DNA of 64,000 nucleotides from Sneathiella marina. Lineage in GTDB: Bacteria; Pseudomonadota; Alphaproteobacteria; Sneathiellales; Sneathiellaceae. A program made the position numbers and the translations under genes. Positions 24,834 through 35,517 of the stretch are shown here, piece by piece. The notes under the pieces are model-generated. The model saw only the letters and a program-made list of their open reading frames with translations. It did not search any database and had not been told where the DNA came from. Where the stretch lies: contig NZ_CP098747.1 in assembly GCF_023746535.1 (NCBI RefSeq), positions 372,001 through 436,000 on the forward strand. The letters run 5' to 3'. The stretch's first letter is position 1, and each line of letters begins with the position of its first letter.

Positions 24834-26654
24834 ATGTCAGATGAAAATTCCAGCACTCCCTATCGTGTTCTTGCTCGCAAATACAGGCCCTCGACTTTTG
24901 ACGAGTTGATCGGCCATGAAGCTATGGTAAAAACTCTGTCCAATGCGCTGGATTCGGGGCGCCTTGCACATGCGTTTGTGCTTACAGGAACGCGTGGTAT
25001 TGGCAAGACAACAACGGCGCGCATAATTGCACGCGGCTTGAACTGTATCGGTGAGGAGGGGACTGGCGGCCCGACGATTGCACCTTGCGGGGTTTGTACA
25101 AATTGTGTCGCAATAGCGGAAGACAGGCATCAGGATGTTCTGGAGATGGACGCTGCAAGCCGAACCGGCGTTGATGATATTCGAGAGTTAATCGATGGGG
25201 TCAGATATTTACCAGTCGCTGCACGATTTAAGATTTATATCATCGACGAAGTTCATATGCTTTCAAAGAATGCTTTTAATGCACTTCTAAAAACGCTGGA
25301 AGAGCCGCCCGAGCATGTAAAGTTCATTTTTGCCACAACTGAAATTCGAAAAATACCGGTTACCGTTTTGTCGCGCTGTCAGCGGTTTGATTTGAAGCAC
25401 GTTGATGGGGAAACCCTTTCTTCCTATTTTGCGACAATTGCCGAGAAAGAAAAGGCGGAGATTGAACCCGATGCGCTTGCCCTGATCGCGCGCTCTGCGG
25501 AAGGATCTGTTCGTGACGGTTTATCATTGCTTGATCAGGCGATCGCGCATGGCGACGGTGCGGTTTCTGCACTTCAGGTTCGGGATATGCTGGGCCTGGC
25601 GGACCGAACACAAATTCTCGATCTTCTAGGACTGCTAATGTCCGGCGAAATCCAGAAAGCACTAGGTCTTCTGCGGTCTCAATATGATAGCGGGGCGGAT
25701 CCAATCATCATTATTCAAGATTTATTGGAACTGACACATTGGCTTACGGCGCTGAAAGTGACACCAGAGGCGGCAAATAATGTTGCAATGTCCGGCGGTG
25801 ATGCTGCTCGTGGCCAGGAATTATCAGCAGGATTGTCTATGCCGGTGCTGGCGCGCACATGGCAAATGCTGCTCAAAGGCCTTGATGAAGTGAGAAAAGC
25901 GCCGATGTCGTTGGCGGCGGCGGAAATGGTCCTGGTTCGTATCGCCTATGTCAGTGATTTGCCGTCTCCTGAAGAACTGGCAAAACAGCTTGACCAGCGA
26001 AACGATGCGTCCCCAGCACCTGCTGCCGCTGGAAAATCAAGCCCATCGTCGGGCCCAGCTCCGGTAATGGTGGCGTCTACAGGGGCCTCGGCTGTGCCAC
26101 AAACGGTCGCTCCTGTAGCGGTTCCTGATAAAAGCCCGAGGGCCCATCTATCGATTGTCGCAAAGACTGATCCGGCGCTGGATATACTGCCTGTTGAGAG
26201 GATTCCGGAACCGGTCACAGAGAAGATTAAAGTCACAGACCCGCAATCACTTGAAGATATTATTGATCTTCTTTCTGAACGTCAGGACATCAAGCTTAAA
26301 GCTGAGGTTGCCAATTTCATGCGGCTCGTAAAATTTGAGGAAGGCCTCATAGAATTTAGCCCGACGACAGGTGCGTCACCAGATCTTGCGGCAAAACTTG
26401 GGCTTCGGCTACGTGAAATTACAGACGGTAAGTGGGTTGTCAAAATGTCGGCGGCCGCAGAGGGTGCGCCCACAATTGCAGAAAAACGGCGGCATGACAA
26501 AGCTGAGGAAATTAGCGCACTGGAAAACCACCCGATGGTACGCAATATTCAAACAGTCTTTCCAGGTGCCACAATCCGTGAAGTCCGCAATCTCGGTCCA
26601 ACCCTTGACAGCTCTGACGTACATATCATATCCGAAGAAGATGAATTCGACTAA
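24834..26654 (+). CDS. dnaX: DNA polymerase III subunits gamma and tau
   Basis: A 606-residue clamp-loader ATPase. Domain I opens with YRVLARKYRPSTFDELIGHE, carries Walker A GTRGIGKTT near residue 52, a zinc site (CIGEEG...CGVCTNC), Walker B IYIIDEVHMLS, and the arginine-finger segment LSRCQRFDLK. Domain III follows to about residue 370, then a Pro/Ala-rich linker (375-455) and a C-terminal tau region (about 460-590) that contacts the polymerase. I saw no A-run slippery heptamer that would make a gamma form as in E. coli. It is followed by ybaB and recR in the conserved order. Confidence 0.97.
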   Translation: MSDENSSTPYRVLARKYRPSTFDELIGHEAMVKTLSNALDSGRLAHAFVLTGTRGIGKTTTARIIARGLNCIGEEGTGGPTIAPCGVCTNCVAIAEDRHQDVLEMDAASRTGVDDIRELIDGVRYLPVAARFKIYIIDEVHMLSKNAFNALLKTLEEPPEHVKFIFATTEIRKIPVTVLSRCQRFDLKHVDGETLSSYFATIAEKEKAEIEPDALALIARSAEGSVRDGLSLLDQAIAHGDGAVSALQVRDMLGLADRTQILDLLGLLMSGEIQKALGLLRSQYDSGADPIIIIQDLLELTHWLTALKVTPEAANNVAMSGGDAARGQELSAGLSMPVLARTWQMLLKGLDEVRKAPMSLAAAEMVLVRIAYVSDLPSPEELAKQLDQRNDASPAPAAAGKSSPSSGPAPVMVASTGASAVPQTVAPVAVPDKSPRAHLSIVAKTDPALDILPVERIPEPVTEKIKVTDPQSLEDIIDLLSERQDIKLKAEVANFMRLVKFEEGLIEFSPTTGASPDLAAKLGLRLREITDGKWVVKMSAAAEGAPTIAEKRRHDKAEEISALENHPMVRNIQTVFPGATIREVRNLGPTLDSSDVHIISEEDEFD

Positions 26655-26680
26655 TTTGCGAGAAATGGAGAATATCTCGA

Positions 26681-27004
26681 ATGAAGAACCTGGGCAATCT
26701 TATGAAGCAGGCCAAAGAAATGCAGTCCAAAATGGCCGAGATGCAGCAGTCTTTGGAAAATCATGAAGTGACGGGTGAATCCGGTGCAGGTATGGTGAAA
26801 GTTACACTGAACGGTAAAGGGGATATGCGTCGCTTAAGTGTCGACACGTCCTTGATCGACCCGGAGGATGGAGAAGTCATGGAAGACCTTATTGTCGCTG
26901 CCCATGCGGATGCGAAATCCAAAGTAGAAGCATATTCCGCCGACAAAATGAAGGAAATGACGGGTGGGCTGGAATTGCCACCTGGAATGCAAATGCCGTT
27001 TTAG
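26681..27004 (+). CDS. ybaB: nucleoid-associated protein, YbaB/EbfC family
   Basis: A 107-residue YbaB/EbfC protein, a small dimeric DNA-binding protein. The N-terminal helix [22 protein letters not shown] forms the arm of the dimer tweezer, and [19 protein letters not shown] gives the central sheet. The C-terminus [13 protein letters not shown] is typical. A GGAG site precedes the ATG. It lies 26 bases after dnaX and 22 before recR, and is co-transcribed with both. Confidence 0.96.
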   Translation: MKNLGNLMKQAKEMQSKMAEMQQSLENHEVTGESGAGMVKVTLNGKGDMRRLSVDTSLIDPEDGEVMEDLIVAAHADAKSKVEAYSADKMKEMTGGLELPPGMQMPF

Positions 27005-27026
27005 GCTGGGCGGAAATTGTAGTCGG

Positions 27027-27629
27027 ATGAGTAATTCTGAAATTGATCACCTAATACAGCTGTTATCGAAGTTACCGGGCCTGGGCCCGCGATCTGCGCG
27101 GCGGGCGACGCTTTATCTGATTGGTCGGCGGGAAAGTCTTCTGGCTCCTTTAAGTAAAGCGATGGCACTTGCCGCAGAGAATGTAAAAATTTGCCGAACT
27201 TGCGGTAATCTGGATACCGTTGATCCCTGCGCAATCTGTTCAAACCCAAAACGGGATCAATCGATAATTTGTGTTGTTGAAGATATTGCCGATTTATGGG
27301 CTCTGGAAAGATCTGATGCATTTCGCGGAAGGTATCATATTCTTGGAGGAACATTGTCTGCGCTGGACGGTATTGGACCTGACGAATTGAATATTGAAGG
27401 GTTGGTGTCACGCGTGCGAGAACCCCAGATTACAGAAGTAATCCTTGCCTTGAATGCAACTGTCGACGGGCAAACGACTTCTCATTATATATCAGACAGG
27501 CTGGACGCTTCAGATGTCAAAATCAGTCGATTGGCCCATGGTGTTCCGGTGGGCGGTGAGCTTGACTACCTGGATGACGGCACTTTGTCGGCTGCCCTGA
27601 AGTCACGGCGCTCATTAAGGGGCGACTAA
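27027..27629 (+). CDS. recR: recombination protein RecR
   Basis: A 200-residue RecR, which works with RecF and RecO to load RecA at gaps. Order of domains: helix-hairpin-helix ([21 protein letters not shown]), four-cysteine zinc finger ([16 protein letters not shown]), and Toprim domain ([34 protein letters not shown]), then a Walker-like end. ATG 27027 gives the usual length; earlier in-frame codons from 26964 overlap ybaB and are not family-like. It is the last gene of the dnaX operon and converges with rmuC. Confidence 0.97.
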   Translation: MSNSEIDHLIQLLSKLPGLGPRSARRATLYLIGRRESLLAPLSKAMALAAENVKICRTCGNLDTVDPCAICSNPKRDQSIICVVEDIADLWALERSDAFRGRYHILGGTLSALDGIGPDELNIEGLVSRVREPQITEVILALNATVDGQTTSHYISDRLDASDVKISRLAHGVPVGGELDYLDDGTLSAALKSRRSLRGD

Positions 27630-27634
27630 TCTGT

Positions 27635-28759
27635 TTAATCTCTCTGCCTAAGTAAGTCTGCGGGCGGCGAAATTAGATCTTCCGATCTCTCTTCGCCCAA
27701 TTGCAGGTCTTCGATTTTTTCGCCGCGGCTGCTTATTTTCCGACTGGATGTTTCTATGCCTTCAATATCCTTCGATGCTTGAGCGAAATGCCGTCCCAAA
27801 CTATCCACACGACTTTCCAGTCTGGTAACATCTTTGAGAAGAACGCCGACCTCTTTTTGGATAACGCCAGCTTGCTCCCTCATCTGGCTATCTTTGAGTA
27901 CCGCCCGAACCGTATTCAAGGTTGCCATTAAGGTTGTTGGTGAAACAATCCAAACCCGCGCCTGATAGGATTTTTCCAAAATTGCCGGGAAGTTTGCATG
28001 CAGTTCTGCGTAAACCGCTTCAGAAGGAAGGAAGAGTAAGGCAGATTCTGCGGTTTCTCCGTCGACAATATATTTGTTGCTGATGTCGCCGATATGTTTC
28101 TGCATAGCGGATGTAAAGGCGCGGGAGGCGACTGTTTTATCGCTGTCCGTTTCCGCTTGCCGCAGCTGATGGAAACTTTCCAAAGGAAACTTTGCGTCAA
28201 CAACAATAGAGCCCGGCGGATTTGGCAGCTTAATCAGGCAGTCTGCCCGCCGGCTGTTGCTTAATGTCACTTGAAACTCGTAAGCGGAAGGCGGCAAGGC
28301 TGATTTTACCAGATCATTCAGCTGTAATTCACCAAAGGCACCGCGCGCCTGTTTGTTTGCCAGAATATCCTGCAAGCCAACCACTTGATTGGATAGATCC
28401 GTTAAATTGTCCTGCGCTTTATCAATGACGGCTAACCGGGTTTGCAAGTCGGTCAGGCTTTTCCCGGTTTTCTCCGTCGATTGGGTTATGCTGTCTCCCA
28501 GCCTTTTGGACACGGTATCCAGACGTTCGGCCAGTGTTTTATTGATTTCAGTTCGGCTGGCTGCACCATCAGCCGACATTTGTTTCAGCTGGCCCTCAAG
28601 TTGGGATTGCTGTGAGAGGAGGCTTTCAGATAATCGGGCTAAATGTTCACTATTGGTGGAGGCCATCGAAATCAGTTTTTCTGCATTCCTCATGCGTATA
28701 AGTAAAAATACCGTCACGGCAACCAGAATGCCAATAACTGCAATGAGGGCGAATTCCAT
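27635..28759 (-). CDS. rmuC: DNA recombination protein RmuC
   Basis: A 374-residue RmuC protein, a predicted membrane-anchored nuclease-fold protein that limits inversions at short repeats in E. coli. It has an N-terminal membrane segment (FALIAVIGILVAVTVFLLI), a coiled coil (about 30-135), then the RmuC core with GAFGELQLNDLVKSALPPSAYEFQV, IVVDAKFPLESFHQL and VWIVSPTTLMATLNTVRAVL. ATG 28759 is chosen because GGAG lies six bases upstream; ATG 28774 would add five residues. It sits between recR and def, but on the opposite strand. Confidence 0.93.
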   Translation of the reverse strand: MEFALIAVIGILVAVTVFLLIRMRNAEKLISMASTNSEHLARLSESLLSQQSQLEGQLKQMSADGAASRTEINKTLAERLDTVSKRLGDSITQSTEKTGKSLTDLQTRLAVIDKAQDNLTDLSNQVVGLQDILANKQARGAFGELQLNDLVKSALPPSAYEFQVTLSNSRRADCLIKLPNPPGSIVVDAKFPLESFHQLRQAETDSDKTVASRAFTSAMQKHIGDISNKYIVDGETAESALLFLPSEAVYAELHANFPAILEKSYQARVWIVSPTTLMATLNTVRAVLKDSQMREQAGVIQKEVGVLLKDVTRLESRVDSLGRHFAQASKDIEGIETSSRKISSRGEKIEDLQLGEERSEDLISPPADLLRQRD

Positions 28760-28881
28760 AAAATACTCCAACATGATGGCCTTCAATGGCGCCAATTGCC
28801 TTGACGAAAGCAAGTTGGCGTAATACGTAGACCCTAGATCCAGACTTTGGGTTATCGTAACTTGAACGACATCGGAATACC

Positions 28882-29400
28882 ATGGCCATTTTGCCGATAT
28901 ATACAGCGCCAGACCCGCTATTAAAAACTATCTCGACACCTGTTACGGAAGTAACGGATGAGACACGGTTGCTGATCGATAATATGTTTGAAACAATGTA
29001 TGACGCGCCAGGCATAGGATTGGCAGCCATTCAAGTCGGCATTCAGAAACGGCTGCTGGTCGTTGATGTGATTGGCAGGCAACAAGACGAACCCGCTCAG
29101 CCCATCGCCATGATTAACCCGGAAATTACCTGGGTTTCAGATCATGATGCAACTTATGAAGAAGGCTGTTTATCGCTTCCTGAACATTATGCCGATGTTG
29201 TGCGCCCTGCGGAAATCGAGGTTAAATATTTGGACCCGGACGGCAACCCGCAAAAAATGAAGGCAGAGGGATTGCTGGCGACTTGTATCCAGCATGAGAT
29301 GGATCATCTGGACGGGATCTTGTTTGTCGATCATATTTCGGCGTTGAAGCGCAACATGATTTTACGCAAGCTTCTAAAATTGAAGAAAATGGCCAGCTAA
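28882..29400 (+). CDS. def: peptide deformylase
   Basis: A 172-residue iron/zinc peptide deformylase that removes formyl from N-terminal methionine. The three signature motifs are intact: GIGLAAIQVG, EGCLSLP with the metal-binding Cys, and QHEMDHLDG with the two His and catalytic Glu. It is read 11 bases before fmt, the standard def-fmt pair that couples addition and removal of the formyl group. Confidence 0.98.
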   Translation: MAILPIYTAPDPLLKTISTPVTEVTDETRLLIDNMFETMYDAPGIGLAAIQVGIQKRLLVVDVIGRQQDEPAQPIAMINPEITWVSDHDATYEEGCLSLPEHYADVVRPAEIEVKYLDPDGNPQKMKAEGLLATCIQHEMDHLDGILFVDHISALKRNMILRKLLKLKKMAS

Positions 29401-29411
29401 AGGAACAGGCG

Positions 29412-30335
29412 ATGGGAGGACTGCGGATTGCGTTTATGGGAACGCCGGATTTCTCCACTCATGTGTTAACGGCGCTCATTGATGCGGGCCATGACATTGT
29501 TTGTGTCTACTCTCAGCCACCTCGACCGGCGGGACGGGGGAAAAAGCTGAGAGCGTCTCCTGTTCATTCTCTGGCAGAAGCCCATAATATTGAAGTAAGA
29601 ACGCCAACTTCTTTAAAATCCGAGGAAGTGCAATCCGATTTTGCAGACTTAAACCTGGATGTTGCTGTTGTAGTTGCCTATGGCCTAATTTTACCGGCTG
29701 CTGTCTTGGCAGCTCCGAGGTTCGGATGCCTGAACCTTCATGCGTCCTTGCTTCCCAGATGGCGCGGTGCGGCGCCTATCCAGCGGGCAATTATGGCAGG
29801 TGACACTGAAACCGGCGTCGCAGTAATGCAGATGGCCGAAGGGCTGGATACCGGTGATGTCCTGGAGGAAACAAGAATTCCGATTTCTGATCAGACAACA
29901 GCAGGCAGCCTGCATGATCAGTTGGCGGAGGCCGGGGCAATTTTAATGGAAGAAACAGTTTCACGCTTGAAGGATGACAATTTGGTGGCTGTTGCACAAT
30001 CCGATGACGGTGTGACATATGCAGAAAAAATTTCCAAATCGGAAGCCGCCATTGACTGGGCACGTCCTGCCGAGGAGCTTTGCCGTCATATTCATGGCTT
30101 GAGTCCCTTTCCCGGAGCATATTGCACACATAATGACACGCGAATTAAAGTGCTCGGGGCGACGGCGGTAAAGGGGACAGGTCAGCCAGGTCAGGTATTG
30201 GACAATGATCTGACAATCGCGTGCGGAAAAAACGCCCTCAAACTTGTTCTGCTACAACGGGCTGGAAAGTCTCCGATGCCCACTAGAGTTTTCTTAAACG
30301 GACATCCCATAAATATAGGCGAGGTGTTGGCCTGA
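29412..30335 (+). CDS. fmt: methionyl-tRNA formyltransferase
   Basis: A 307-residue enzyme that formylates initiator Met-tRNA using 10-formyltetrahydrofolate. The N-terminal catalytic domain shows [15 protein letters not shown], the [18 protein letters not shown] loop that contacts tRNA, and the [18 protein letters not shown] site with the catalytic His. The C-terminal OB domain spans about 210-307. It overlaps truA by one base (TGATG), so translation is coupled. Confidence 0.97.
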   Translation: MGGLRIAFMGTPDFSTHVLTALIDAGHDIVCVYSQPPRPAGRGKKLRASPVHSLAEAHNIEVRTPTSLKSEEVQSDFADLNLDVAVVVAYGLILPAAVLAAPRFGCLNLHASLLPRWRGAAPIQRAIMAGDTETGVAVMQMAEGLDTGDVLEETRIPISDQTTAGSLHDQLAEAGAILMEETVSRLKDDNLVAVAQSDDGVTYAEKISKSEAAIDWARPAEELCRHIHGLSPFPGAYCTHNDTRIKVLGATAVKGTGQPGQVLDNDLTIACGKNALKLVLLQRAGKSPMPTRVFLNGHPINIGEVLA

Positions 30336-31078
30336 TGCCGGATTACAGGGTTGTTATTGAGTATGATGGCAGAGGCATGGTCGGCTGGCAGCGCCAGAAA
30401 AAAGGCGTGTCTGTACAGCAAAGTATAGAAGAGGCGATATTTAAATTTTGCGGTGAAGAGATCCGAATTCAAAGCGCCGGACGTACAGATGCCGGTGTTC
30501 ATGCTTTGGGCCAGGTTGCAAATTTTTCACTTCAATCGTCTCGCAAGCCCCATGTGGTCATGAACGCCATTAACTACCATCTGAAGCCAAACTCAGTAGT
30601 GATCTTGTCTTGTGAAGAAGCCGAACCAGAGTTTAATGCACGGTTTTCAGCGACCGGACGCCATTACCTGTATCGGATCATTAACCGCCGGGCACCGCTT
30701 ACCGTGGATTATGGCTTGGCTTGGCAGTTTAAACGCCCGCTCGAGCATGAGGCGATGCAGGAGGCTGCACAGCTCCTCGTTGGCCGTCATGATTTTACGA
30801 GTTTTCGTGCCGTTGCATGCCAGGCCAAATCGCCGGTTCGAACACTGGAAAGTTTAACGGTTACGCGCGTCGGTGATGAAATTCAGATCCGAACCTCGGC
30901 CCGGTCCTTTTTGCATAACCAGGTTCGATCGATGGTCGGGAGTTTGTCACTTGTGGGGACGGGGCAATGGCGAATGCAGGATATGCAAAAGGCGCTTGAA
31001 GCAAAAAATCGTCAAGCTGCCGGACCTAATGCGCCGCCTTATGGATTATACTTGGTCGCTGTTGATTACGAATGTTAG
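30335..31078 (+). CDS. truA: tRNA pseudouridine(38-40) synthase
   Basis: A 247-residue TruA that modifies uridines 38-40 in the tRNA anticodon arm. The catalytic Asp lies in [20 protein letters not shown]; the segments [32 protein letters not shown] and [17 protein letters not shown] are typical. The ATG overlaps the fmt stop. def-fmt-truA is one transcription unit and is followed by the convergent membrane protein gene nine bases on. Confidence 0.97.
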   Translation: MPDYRVVIEYDGRGMVGWQRQKKGVSVQQSIEEAIFKFCGEEIRIQSAGRTDAGVHALGQVANFSLQSSRKPHVVMNAINYHLKPNSVVILSCEEAEPEFNARFSATGRHYLYRIINRRAPLTVDYGLAWQFKRPLEHEAMQEAAQLLVGRHDFTSFRAVACQAKSPVRTLESLTVTRVGDEIQIRTSARSFLHNQVRSMVGSLSLVGTGQWRMQDMQKALEAKNRQAAGPNAPPYGLYLVAVDYEC

Positions 31079-31086
31079 GCCGCGCG

Positions 31087-31665
31087 TCAAGCCGCGGTTG
31101 TAATGAGGAAATCTGAAAAAAGAACCTGCGTTAAGATCGCGATCATAAACTCCAGGAAAGCAAATCCAACCGCAAGCAAGCCTGAAATGCCCAATGTTAT
31201 CCTCAAAATTCGCCATAAATATACGTATGTGGCAGCAATAAATAACAGACTGATAATTGAGGACAGGCCGATGTTCAAAAATCCCGTGGATAGCACCGAG
31301 AGTGGCAGCCAAACAATAACTATAGCTAGTTGGGACCAGTTATAGACAATCACGAAAACAGTAAATTGTTGGAAAAAATCCAATAGCCGGGCGAAAAAAC
31401 CTGCGGCAATCAAGTAACTCATCCAGCTGACAGCCAAGGCAATCCCAAGCAGAATTAAAAATGGTACGAACGAGGTTGCCGTTTCCAGTTTTTTATAATC
31501 GATGGCATTTTCGATCAAGAAAAAGGGCAATGCCAAAAATACTGCCGCAAACGATCGGTAGAATCCGGATGCTGAGATATTGAAATACTGCAAGGCATCG
31601 GGGTCCATGCGGGCAAGTCTGTAAGCACCGTACAGTGATGAAGTTATTTCCTTGATACTTACCAT
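31087..31665 (-). CDS. conserved membrane protein, unknown
   Basis: A 192-residue protein with about five membrane segments (near 38-55, 68-88, 100-125, 128-150 and 160-185) after a 35-residue cytoplasmic N-terminus (MVSIKEITSSLYGAYRLARMDPDALQYF). The pattern SxxGxYRLARxDxxxxxxFNxSxxGFxRSF suggests a short amphipathic segment, and I associate it with alphaproteobacterial genes beside truA/dapE, in some ways like Yip1-domain proteins. No catalytic motif is seen. Its stop lies five bases before that of dapE in the leftward direction, so it is probably co-transcribed with dapE. Confidence 0.75.
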   Translation of the reverse strand: MVSIKEITSSLYGAYRLARMDPDALQYFNISASGFYRSFAAVFLALPFFLIENAIDYKKLETATSFVPFLILLGIALAVSWMSYLIAAGFFARLLDFFQQFTVFVIVYNWSQLAIVIVWLPLSVLSTGFLNIGLSSIISLLFIAATYVYLWRILRITLGISGLLAVGFAFLEFMIAILTQVLFSDFLITTAA

Positions 31666-31670
31666 TGGGG

Positions 31671-32840
31671 TTACGCAAAGTACCTTTCCAAAATATCTGT
31701 ATAGATATCTGCCAGTGCTTCTATATCAGCGATATTGGCGCATTCATCGACCTTGTGCATGGTTTGGCCTACAAGCCCAAACTCTACTACAGGGCAATAA
31801 TTTTTAATATATCTTGCGTCGGAGGTACCGCCAGTGGTTGATAATTCAGGCTCCTGACCAAGCCGCTGTCCGATGGCGTTTGCGACGAGAGTACTGAAAT
31901 CGCCTTTTTCAGTGAGAAATGGTTCCGAATTTTTTAAGGCTCGTAATTCGTAGACGGTCCCGTTTTTCTCGGCGGCCTGATCGAGGCATGCACGAATTGT
32001 CGCTTCAAGGCTATCCAGGCTATGGTGAGTATTGAAACGAATGTTGAACGTTGCCGTTGCCGTTCTTGGAATCACGTTAGTTGCCGTATTTCCCACATCC
32101 ATGGTTGTGAACTCAAGATTACTGGCCTGAAAATGCTCGCTCCCGTTATCAAGTTCGAGATTGCTTAAAGCGGTTACCAATGCTGTCAAATGCGGTATCG
32201 GATTGTCTGCCAAATGAGGATAGGCGACATGTCCTTCGCTACCAATTACATTTAAGAAACCTGTAAAAGAGCCGCGACGACCGATTTTGACCATTTCCCC
32301 CATTTTAGTTGGATTAGTTGGCTCACCGACGACACAGTGATCAATTCTTTCCCCATTTTCCGCCATCCATTCCAGCACTTTTCGGGTACCATTGATAGCG
32401 GGACCTTCCTCATCACCGGTAATCAAGAGACTGATGGACCCTTTAAAATTCCCGCCAGAATTTTCAATAAACCGCGCGGAAGAGGCGGCAAAACATGCTA
32501 CTGCCGCTTTCATGTCTGCAGCACCGCGACCGTAGAGAATTCCGTTCTTGATGACGCTTTCAAAGGGGCCGGTCTTCCAAGCTGCCTCATCACCTACCGG
32601 TACGACGTCCGTATGGCCGGCAAAACAGAAATTTGGAGCTTCGGAACCAAATCGAGCATATAAGTTGTCGACATCTGGTGTATTCTCGTCCGAAAACACA
32701 AGTCTTTGGCAGGTGAAGCCAATCTTTTCCAGCGCTTTTTGCAGCACATCGAGCGCGCCTGCGTCGGCAGGTGTTATGCTGGGGCAATTCATCAGTTCCT
32801 GCGTCAGGGGAACGACGTCTATGGTATTATTTTTGTTCAT
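31671..32840 (-). CDS. dapE: succinyl-diaminopimelate desuccinylase
   Basis: A 389-residue M20-family metallohydrolase that frees L,L-diaminopimelate from its succinyl derivative in lysine and peptidoglycan synthesis. Zinc ligands are visible in [31 protein letters not shown] and the terminal HKVDECA. The catalytic Glu lies in GDEEG. ATG 32840 is supported by AAGGAA five bases upstream; the frame extends 17 codons further but without family-like residues. dapD, the enzyme two steps earlier, lies 1 kb away on the same strand. Confidence 0.96.
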   Translation of the reverse strand: MNKNNTIDVVPLTQELMNCPSITPADAGALDVLQKALEKIGFTCQRLVFSDENTPDVDNLYARFGSEAPNFCFAGHTDVVPVGDEAAWKTGPFESVIKNGILYGRGAADMKAAVACFAASSARFIENSGGNFKGSISLLITGDEEGPAINGTRKVLEWMAENGERIDHCVVGEPTNPTKMGEMVKIGRRGSFTGFLNVIGSEGHVAYPHLADNPIPHLTALVTALSNLELDNGSEHFQASNLEFTTMDVGNTATNVIPRTATATFNIRFNTHHSLDSLEATIRACLDQAAEKNGTVYELRALKNSEPFLTEKGDFSTLVANAIGQRLGQEPELSTTGGTSDARYIKNYCPVVEFGLVGQTMHKVDECANIADIEALADIYTDILERYFA

Positions 32841-32972
32841 AGTTTCCTTTACCGTCCGCTTGGGCTGTCCGTCAATGGCGAAGGTTGCCAAAGTAATGAA
32901 TTGACATCAAACAATATTGCTAATTCGATCTGATCAAGATAAGACTAAATCTCCCACGCGAAAGAAACCCCC

Positions 32973-33854
32973 ATGACAGCCCTTATGCCGATCAAATCGA
33001 AGAATATACAAGGTATTGCCTTTATGCTGATTGGCGTCTTTTTGATGTCATCAATGGATGCCGTGGGCAAATTTTTAGTACAGGCAGATTACTCTGTCAT
33101 TCAAATTCTGGCAATTCGTGGCATGTTTAACCTGACCATTTTGCTGGGATGGATGGTTACCCATGGCGGATTTGGCTCGGTGAAAACCAAACAGTATAAA
33201 GGTCACGGGTTAAGAATAATTTTCGGCCTTTTAGCGCCTTTGCTTTTTTTCATGTCGCTCAAGCATTTGCCATTGGCGGAAGCTACGGTCATATTTTTTG
33301 TATCTCCTTTTATCATGACGGCCCTATCAGTCCCGATTTTTAAAGAAAAAGTTGGGCCGCATCGTTGGGGCGCCATTTTCGTAGGGTTCGCCGGTGTATT
33401 GATTGTCATGCAGCCGACGAGCGGACTTTTGGAACTGGAAGCTTTTATGGTTTTAGGGGCTAGTTTGAGTTATTGCGCGATTATGTTGATCGGGCGCTGG
33501 CTTGGAACGACAGAATCAACCTTTACAATCATCTTTTATATGACATTGGGAACAGCAACGATTACAGGGTTTGCTTCGATTTTTGTCTGGCAGCCTATCC
33601 CGCTTGAAGATGTTGGATTAATCGCAGCGATGGCGGTTCTGTCTTTGACCGGGAATATATGTCTGATTAAGTCCTTCAGGGTAGGTGAAGTGGGGGTGAT
33701 TACACCCTTCGAATATACGGGCTTGTTTTGGGCTGTGACGTTGGGCTACCTGGTATTTGCCGAAATTCCGGCAGCGCATGTCTGGACCGGTGTTGCCGTG
33801 ATCGGCGCCAGTGGTCTGTATCTTGTATATCGGGAGAATCGCTTAAAGCGTTAG
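32973..33854 (+). CDS. EamA/DMT-family transporter
   Basis: A 293-residue ten-helix transporter with two EamA repeats. SMDAVGKFLVQADYSVIQILAIRG marks the first, PLAEATVIFFVSPFIMTALSVPIFKEKVG closes it, and VGVITPFEYTGLFWAVTLGYLVFAE closes the second. The substrate is unknown; relatives of this length in alphaproteobacteria are annotated only as DMT transporters. It lies between dapE and dapD and is convergent with dapD across a perfect palindrome at the stop codon. It resembles the EamA protein at 58209 more than the riboswitch-linked one. Confidence 0.85.
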   Translation: MTALMPIKSKNIQGIAFMLIGVFLMSSMDAVGKFLVQADYSVIQILAIRGMFNLTILLGWMVTHGGFGSVKTKQYKGHGLRIIFGLLAPLLFFMSLKHLPLAEATVIFFVSPFIMTALSVPIFKEKVGPHRWGAIFVGFAGVLIVMQPTSGLLELEAFMVLGASLSYCAIMLIGRWLGTTESTFTIIFYMTLGTATITGFASIFVWQPIPLEDVGLIAAMAVLSLTGNICLIKSFRVGEVGVITPFEYTGLFWAVTLGYLVFAEIPAAHVWTGVAVIGASGLYLVYRENRLKR

Positions 33855-33874
33855 GATGGAGCTAGCTCCATCCT
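33853..33874. terminator. palindromic hairpin between convergent genes
   Basis: AGGATGGAGCT (33853-33863) is followed directly by its exact reverse complement (33864-33874), giving an 11-bp perfect stem that begins at the EamA stop codon. An AT-rich tract (GAATTTATAATTTT) follows on the + strand. It lies between converging EamA and dapD genes, so it probably works as a terminator, though the T-run is poor. Confidence 0.5.
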
Positions 33875-33886
33875 GAATTTATAATT

Positions 33887-34732
33887 TTAATCGCGAAGCA
33901 GATCATTAATTGAAGTCTTTGAACGTGTCTGCTCATCGACGGTTTTTACAATGACCGCGCAATACAAGCTTGGCCCCGGCGTACCATCGGGTAGCGGCTT
34001 GCCAGGCAAGCTTCCTGGAACAACGACTGAATAGGCTGGAACCCGCCCAATATGAATTTCTCCGGTATCCCGATTGATAATCTTCGTGGATGCGCTAATG
34101 AAAACGCCCATGGATAATACAGAGCCTTGCTCAACAATCACACCTTCCACGACTTCCGAACGTGCGCCAATAAAGCAGTTGTCCTCAATGATAACAGGGT
34201 CTGCCTGCAACGGCTCCAACACACCACCAATACCGACACCGCCCGATAAATGAACATCCTTGCCGATTTGAGCGCATGATCCGACGGTTACCCATGTATC
34301 GACCATGGTGCCACTATCTACATAGGCGCCTAAATTGACGAAGCTCGGCATTAATACCGCACCTGGGGCAACATAGGCACTTCGCCTGACAACACAATTT
34401 GGCACAGCGCGAAACCCGGCGCCTTTAAATTTCTCTTCGGTCCAGCCTTCGAACTTGCTGGGAACTTTGTCGTACCAGTTTGAGTTCTGGCCAGGGCCGC
34501 CGTTGATGATCTCCATATCATTGAGGCGAAAGGACAAAAGAACAGCTTTTTTCAGCCATTGATTGACGATCCAGCCATTATCGGTTTTTTCGGCGACACG
34601 GGCGGATCCGCTATCCAGAGCTTCCAATGTTGCTTCAACAGCATCCCGCTCTGCACCTTTGGTGGCGGGCGAGATGGCGTCTCTATTTTCCCAGGCCGCG
34701 TCGACGACAGGCTGCAAATCTGCTAATGTCAT
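33887..34732 (-). CDS. dapD: 2,3,4,5-tetrahydropyridine-2,6-dicarboxylate N-succinyltransferase
   Basis: A 281-residue trimeric left-handed beta-helix acyltransferase that succinylates tetrahydrodipicolinate in the lysine/diaminopimelate pathway. The N-terminal helical domain (1-100) contains [18 protein letters not shown]; hexapeptide repeats follow ([38 protein letters not shown]), with the C-terminal [16 protein letters not shown]. Together with dapE and dapD the window encodes two of the succinylase-branch steps. Confidence 0.97.
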   Translation of the reverse strand: MTLADLQPVVDAAWENRDAISPATKGAERDAVEATLEALDSGSARVAEKTDNGWIVNQWLKKAVLLSFRLNDMEIINGGPGQNSNWYDKVPSKFEGWTEEKFKGAGFRAVPNCVVRRSAYVAPGAVLMPSFVNLGAYVDSGTMVDTWVTVGSCAQIGKDVHLSGGVGIGGVLEPLQADPVIIEDNCFIGARSEVVEGVIVEQGSVLSMGVFISASTKIINRDTGEIHIGRVPAYSVVVPGSLPGKPLPDGTPGPSLYCAVIVKTVDEQTRSKTSINDLLRD

Positions 34733-34818
34733 AGTAATTCCTTAAGCAAGTGACTGAGTATTTTTCGAAAACATAAACTGCCCCGATAGGATGTCAACAT
34801 AAGCCTTTGAGATGAGGA

Positions 34819-35517
34819 TCAGACTTGACTGACAGCCCTATCATTCAGCAGGCTCCGCAACCATTGGGCCAAGTTATCGGTAGAATGTTGAATATGACCT
34901 TCTTCTGCGGTTTCATGAGACCAGTGTTCCTCATTGGGTAACCAAACCGTTGTCATACCCATTTCCCTGGCAGGAGCTAGATTCTTCGCCATATCTTCGA
35001 ATAGAACAGCTTTTTTCGGATTGATTTCGAGCTCCTGGACGAGTTTTTCGTAAACACTCATATCCGGTTTAGGGCGATAGTCCGCAGCTACGATATCGAA
35101 AATATGATCGAAATGATGATCTATACCCAATTGTGATGCCACATTGGTTGCATGATAATGTGAGCCATTGGTGAAGATAATTTTTCGACCCTGAAGCTCT
35201 TCTAGCGCGGTGCTAAGCTGGGGTGCAGTCGCTAGATCTGTGACATCAATGTCGTGGACATAATCAAGAAACTCCTTGGGATCCATTCCGTGATTTTGCA
35301 TCAATCCGTTCAATGTCGTTCCATGCTCGTGAAAATATTTTTTCTGAACGGTTTTTGCTTCGGATAACCCGACTCCCAGAAAATCCGAGACAAACTCTCC
35401 CATTTTCTTGTCTATTTTTGCAAACAGGTTCGAATGCGCCGGATAAAGGGTGTTATCCAGGTCAAAAATCCAAGTATCGATATGCTCGAAGTCGGCCCAT
35501 TTAGGTATAAGTTTCAT
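34819..35517 (-). CDS. pyrimidine 5'-nucleotidase, HAD superfamily
   Basis: A 232-residue HAD-family phosphatase of the Sdt1-like pyrimidine 5'-nucleotidase type. HAD motif I is WIFDLDNTLYP, motif II FTNGSHYHA, and motifs III/IV ADYRPKPDM and AVLFEDMAKNL. Sdt1-type enzymes dephosphorylate UMP, CMP and damaged nucleotides. ATG 35517 (MKLIPKWADF) is preferred over 35553. It sits between dapD and argB, a neighbourhood I recall as conserved in alphaproteobacteria. Confidence 0.88.
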   Translation of the reverse strand: MKLIPKWADFEHIDTWIFDLDNTLYPAHSNLFAKIDKKMGEFVSDFLGVGLSEAKTVQKKYFHEHGTTLNGLMQNHGMDPKEFLDYVHDIDVTDLATAPQLSTALEELQGRKIIFTNGSHYHATNVASQLGIDHHFDHIFDIVAADYRPKPDMSVYEKLVQELEINPKKAVLFEDMAKNLAPAREMGMTTVWLPNEEHWSHETAEEGHIQHSTDNLAQWLRSLLNDRAVSQV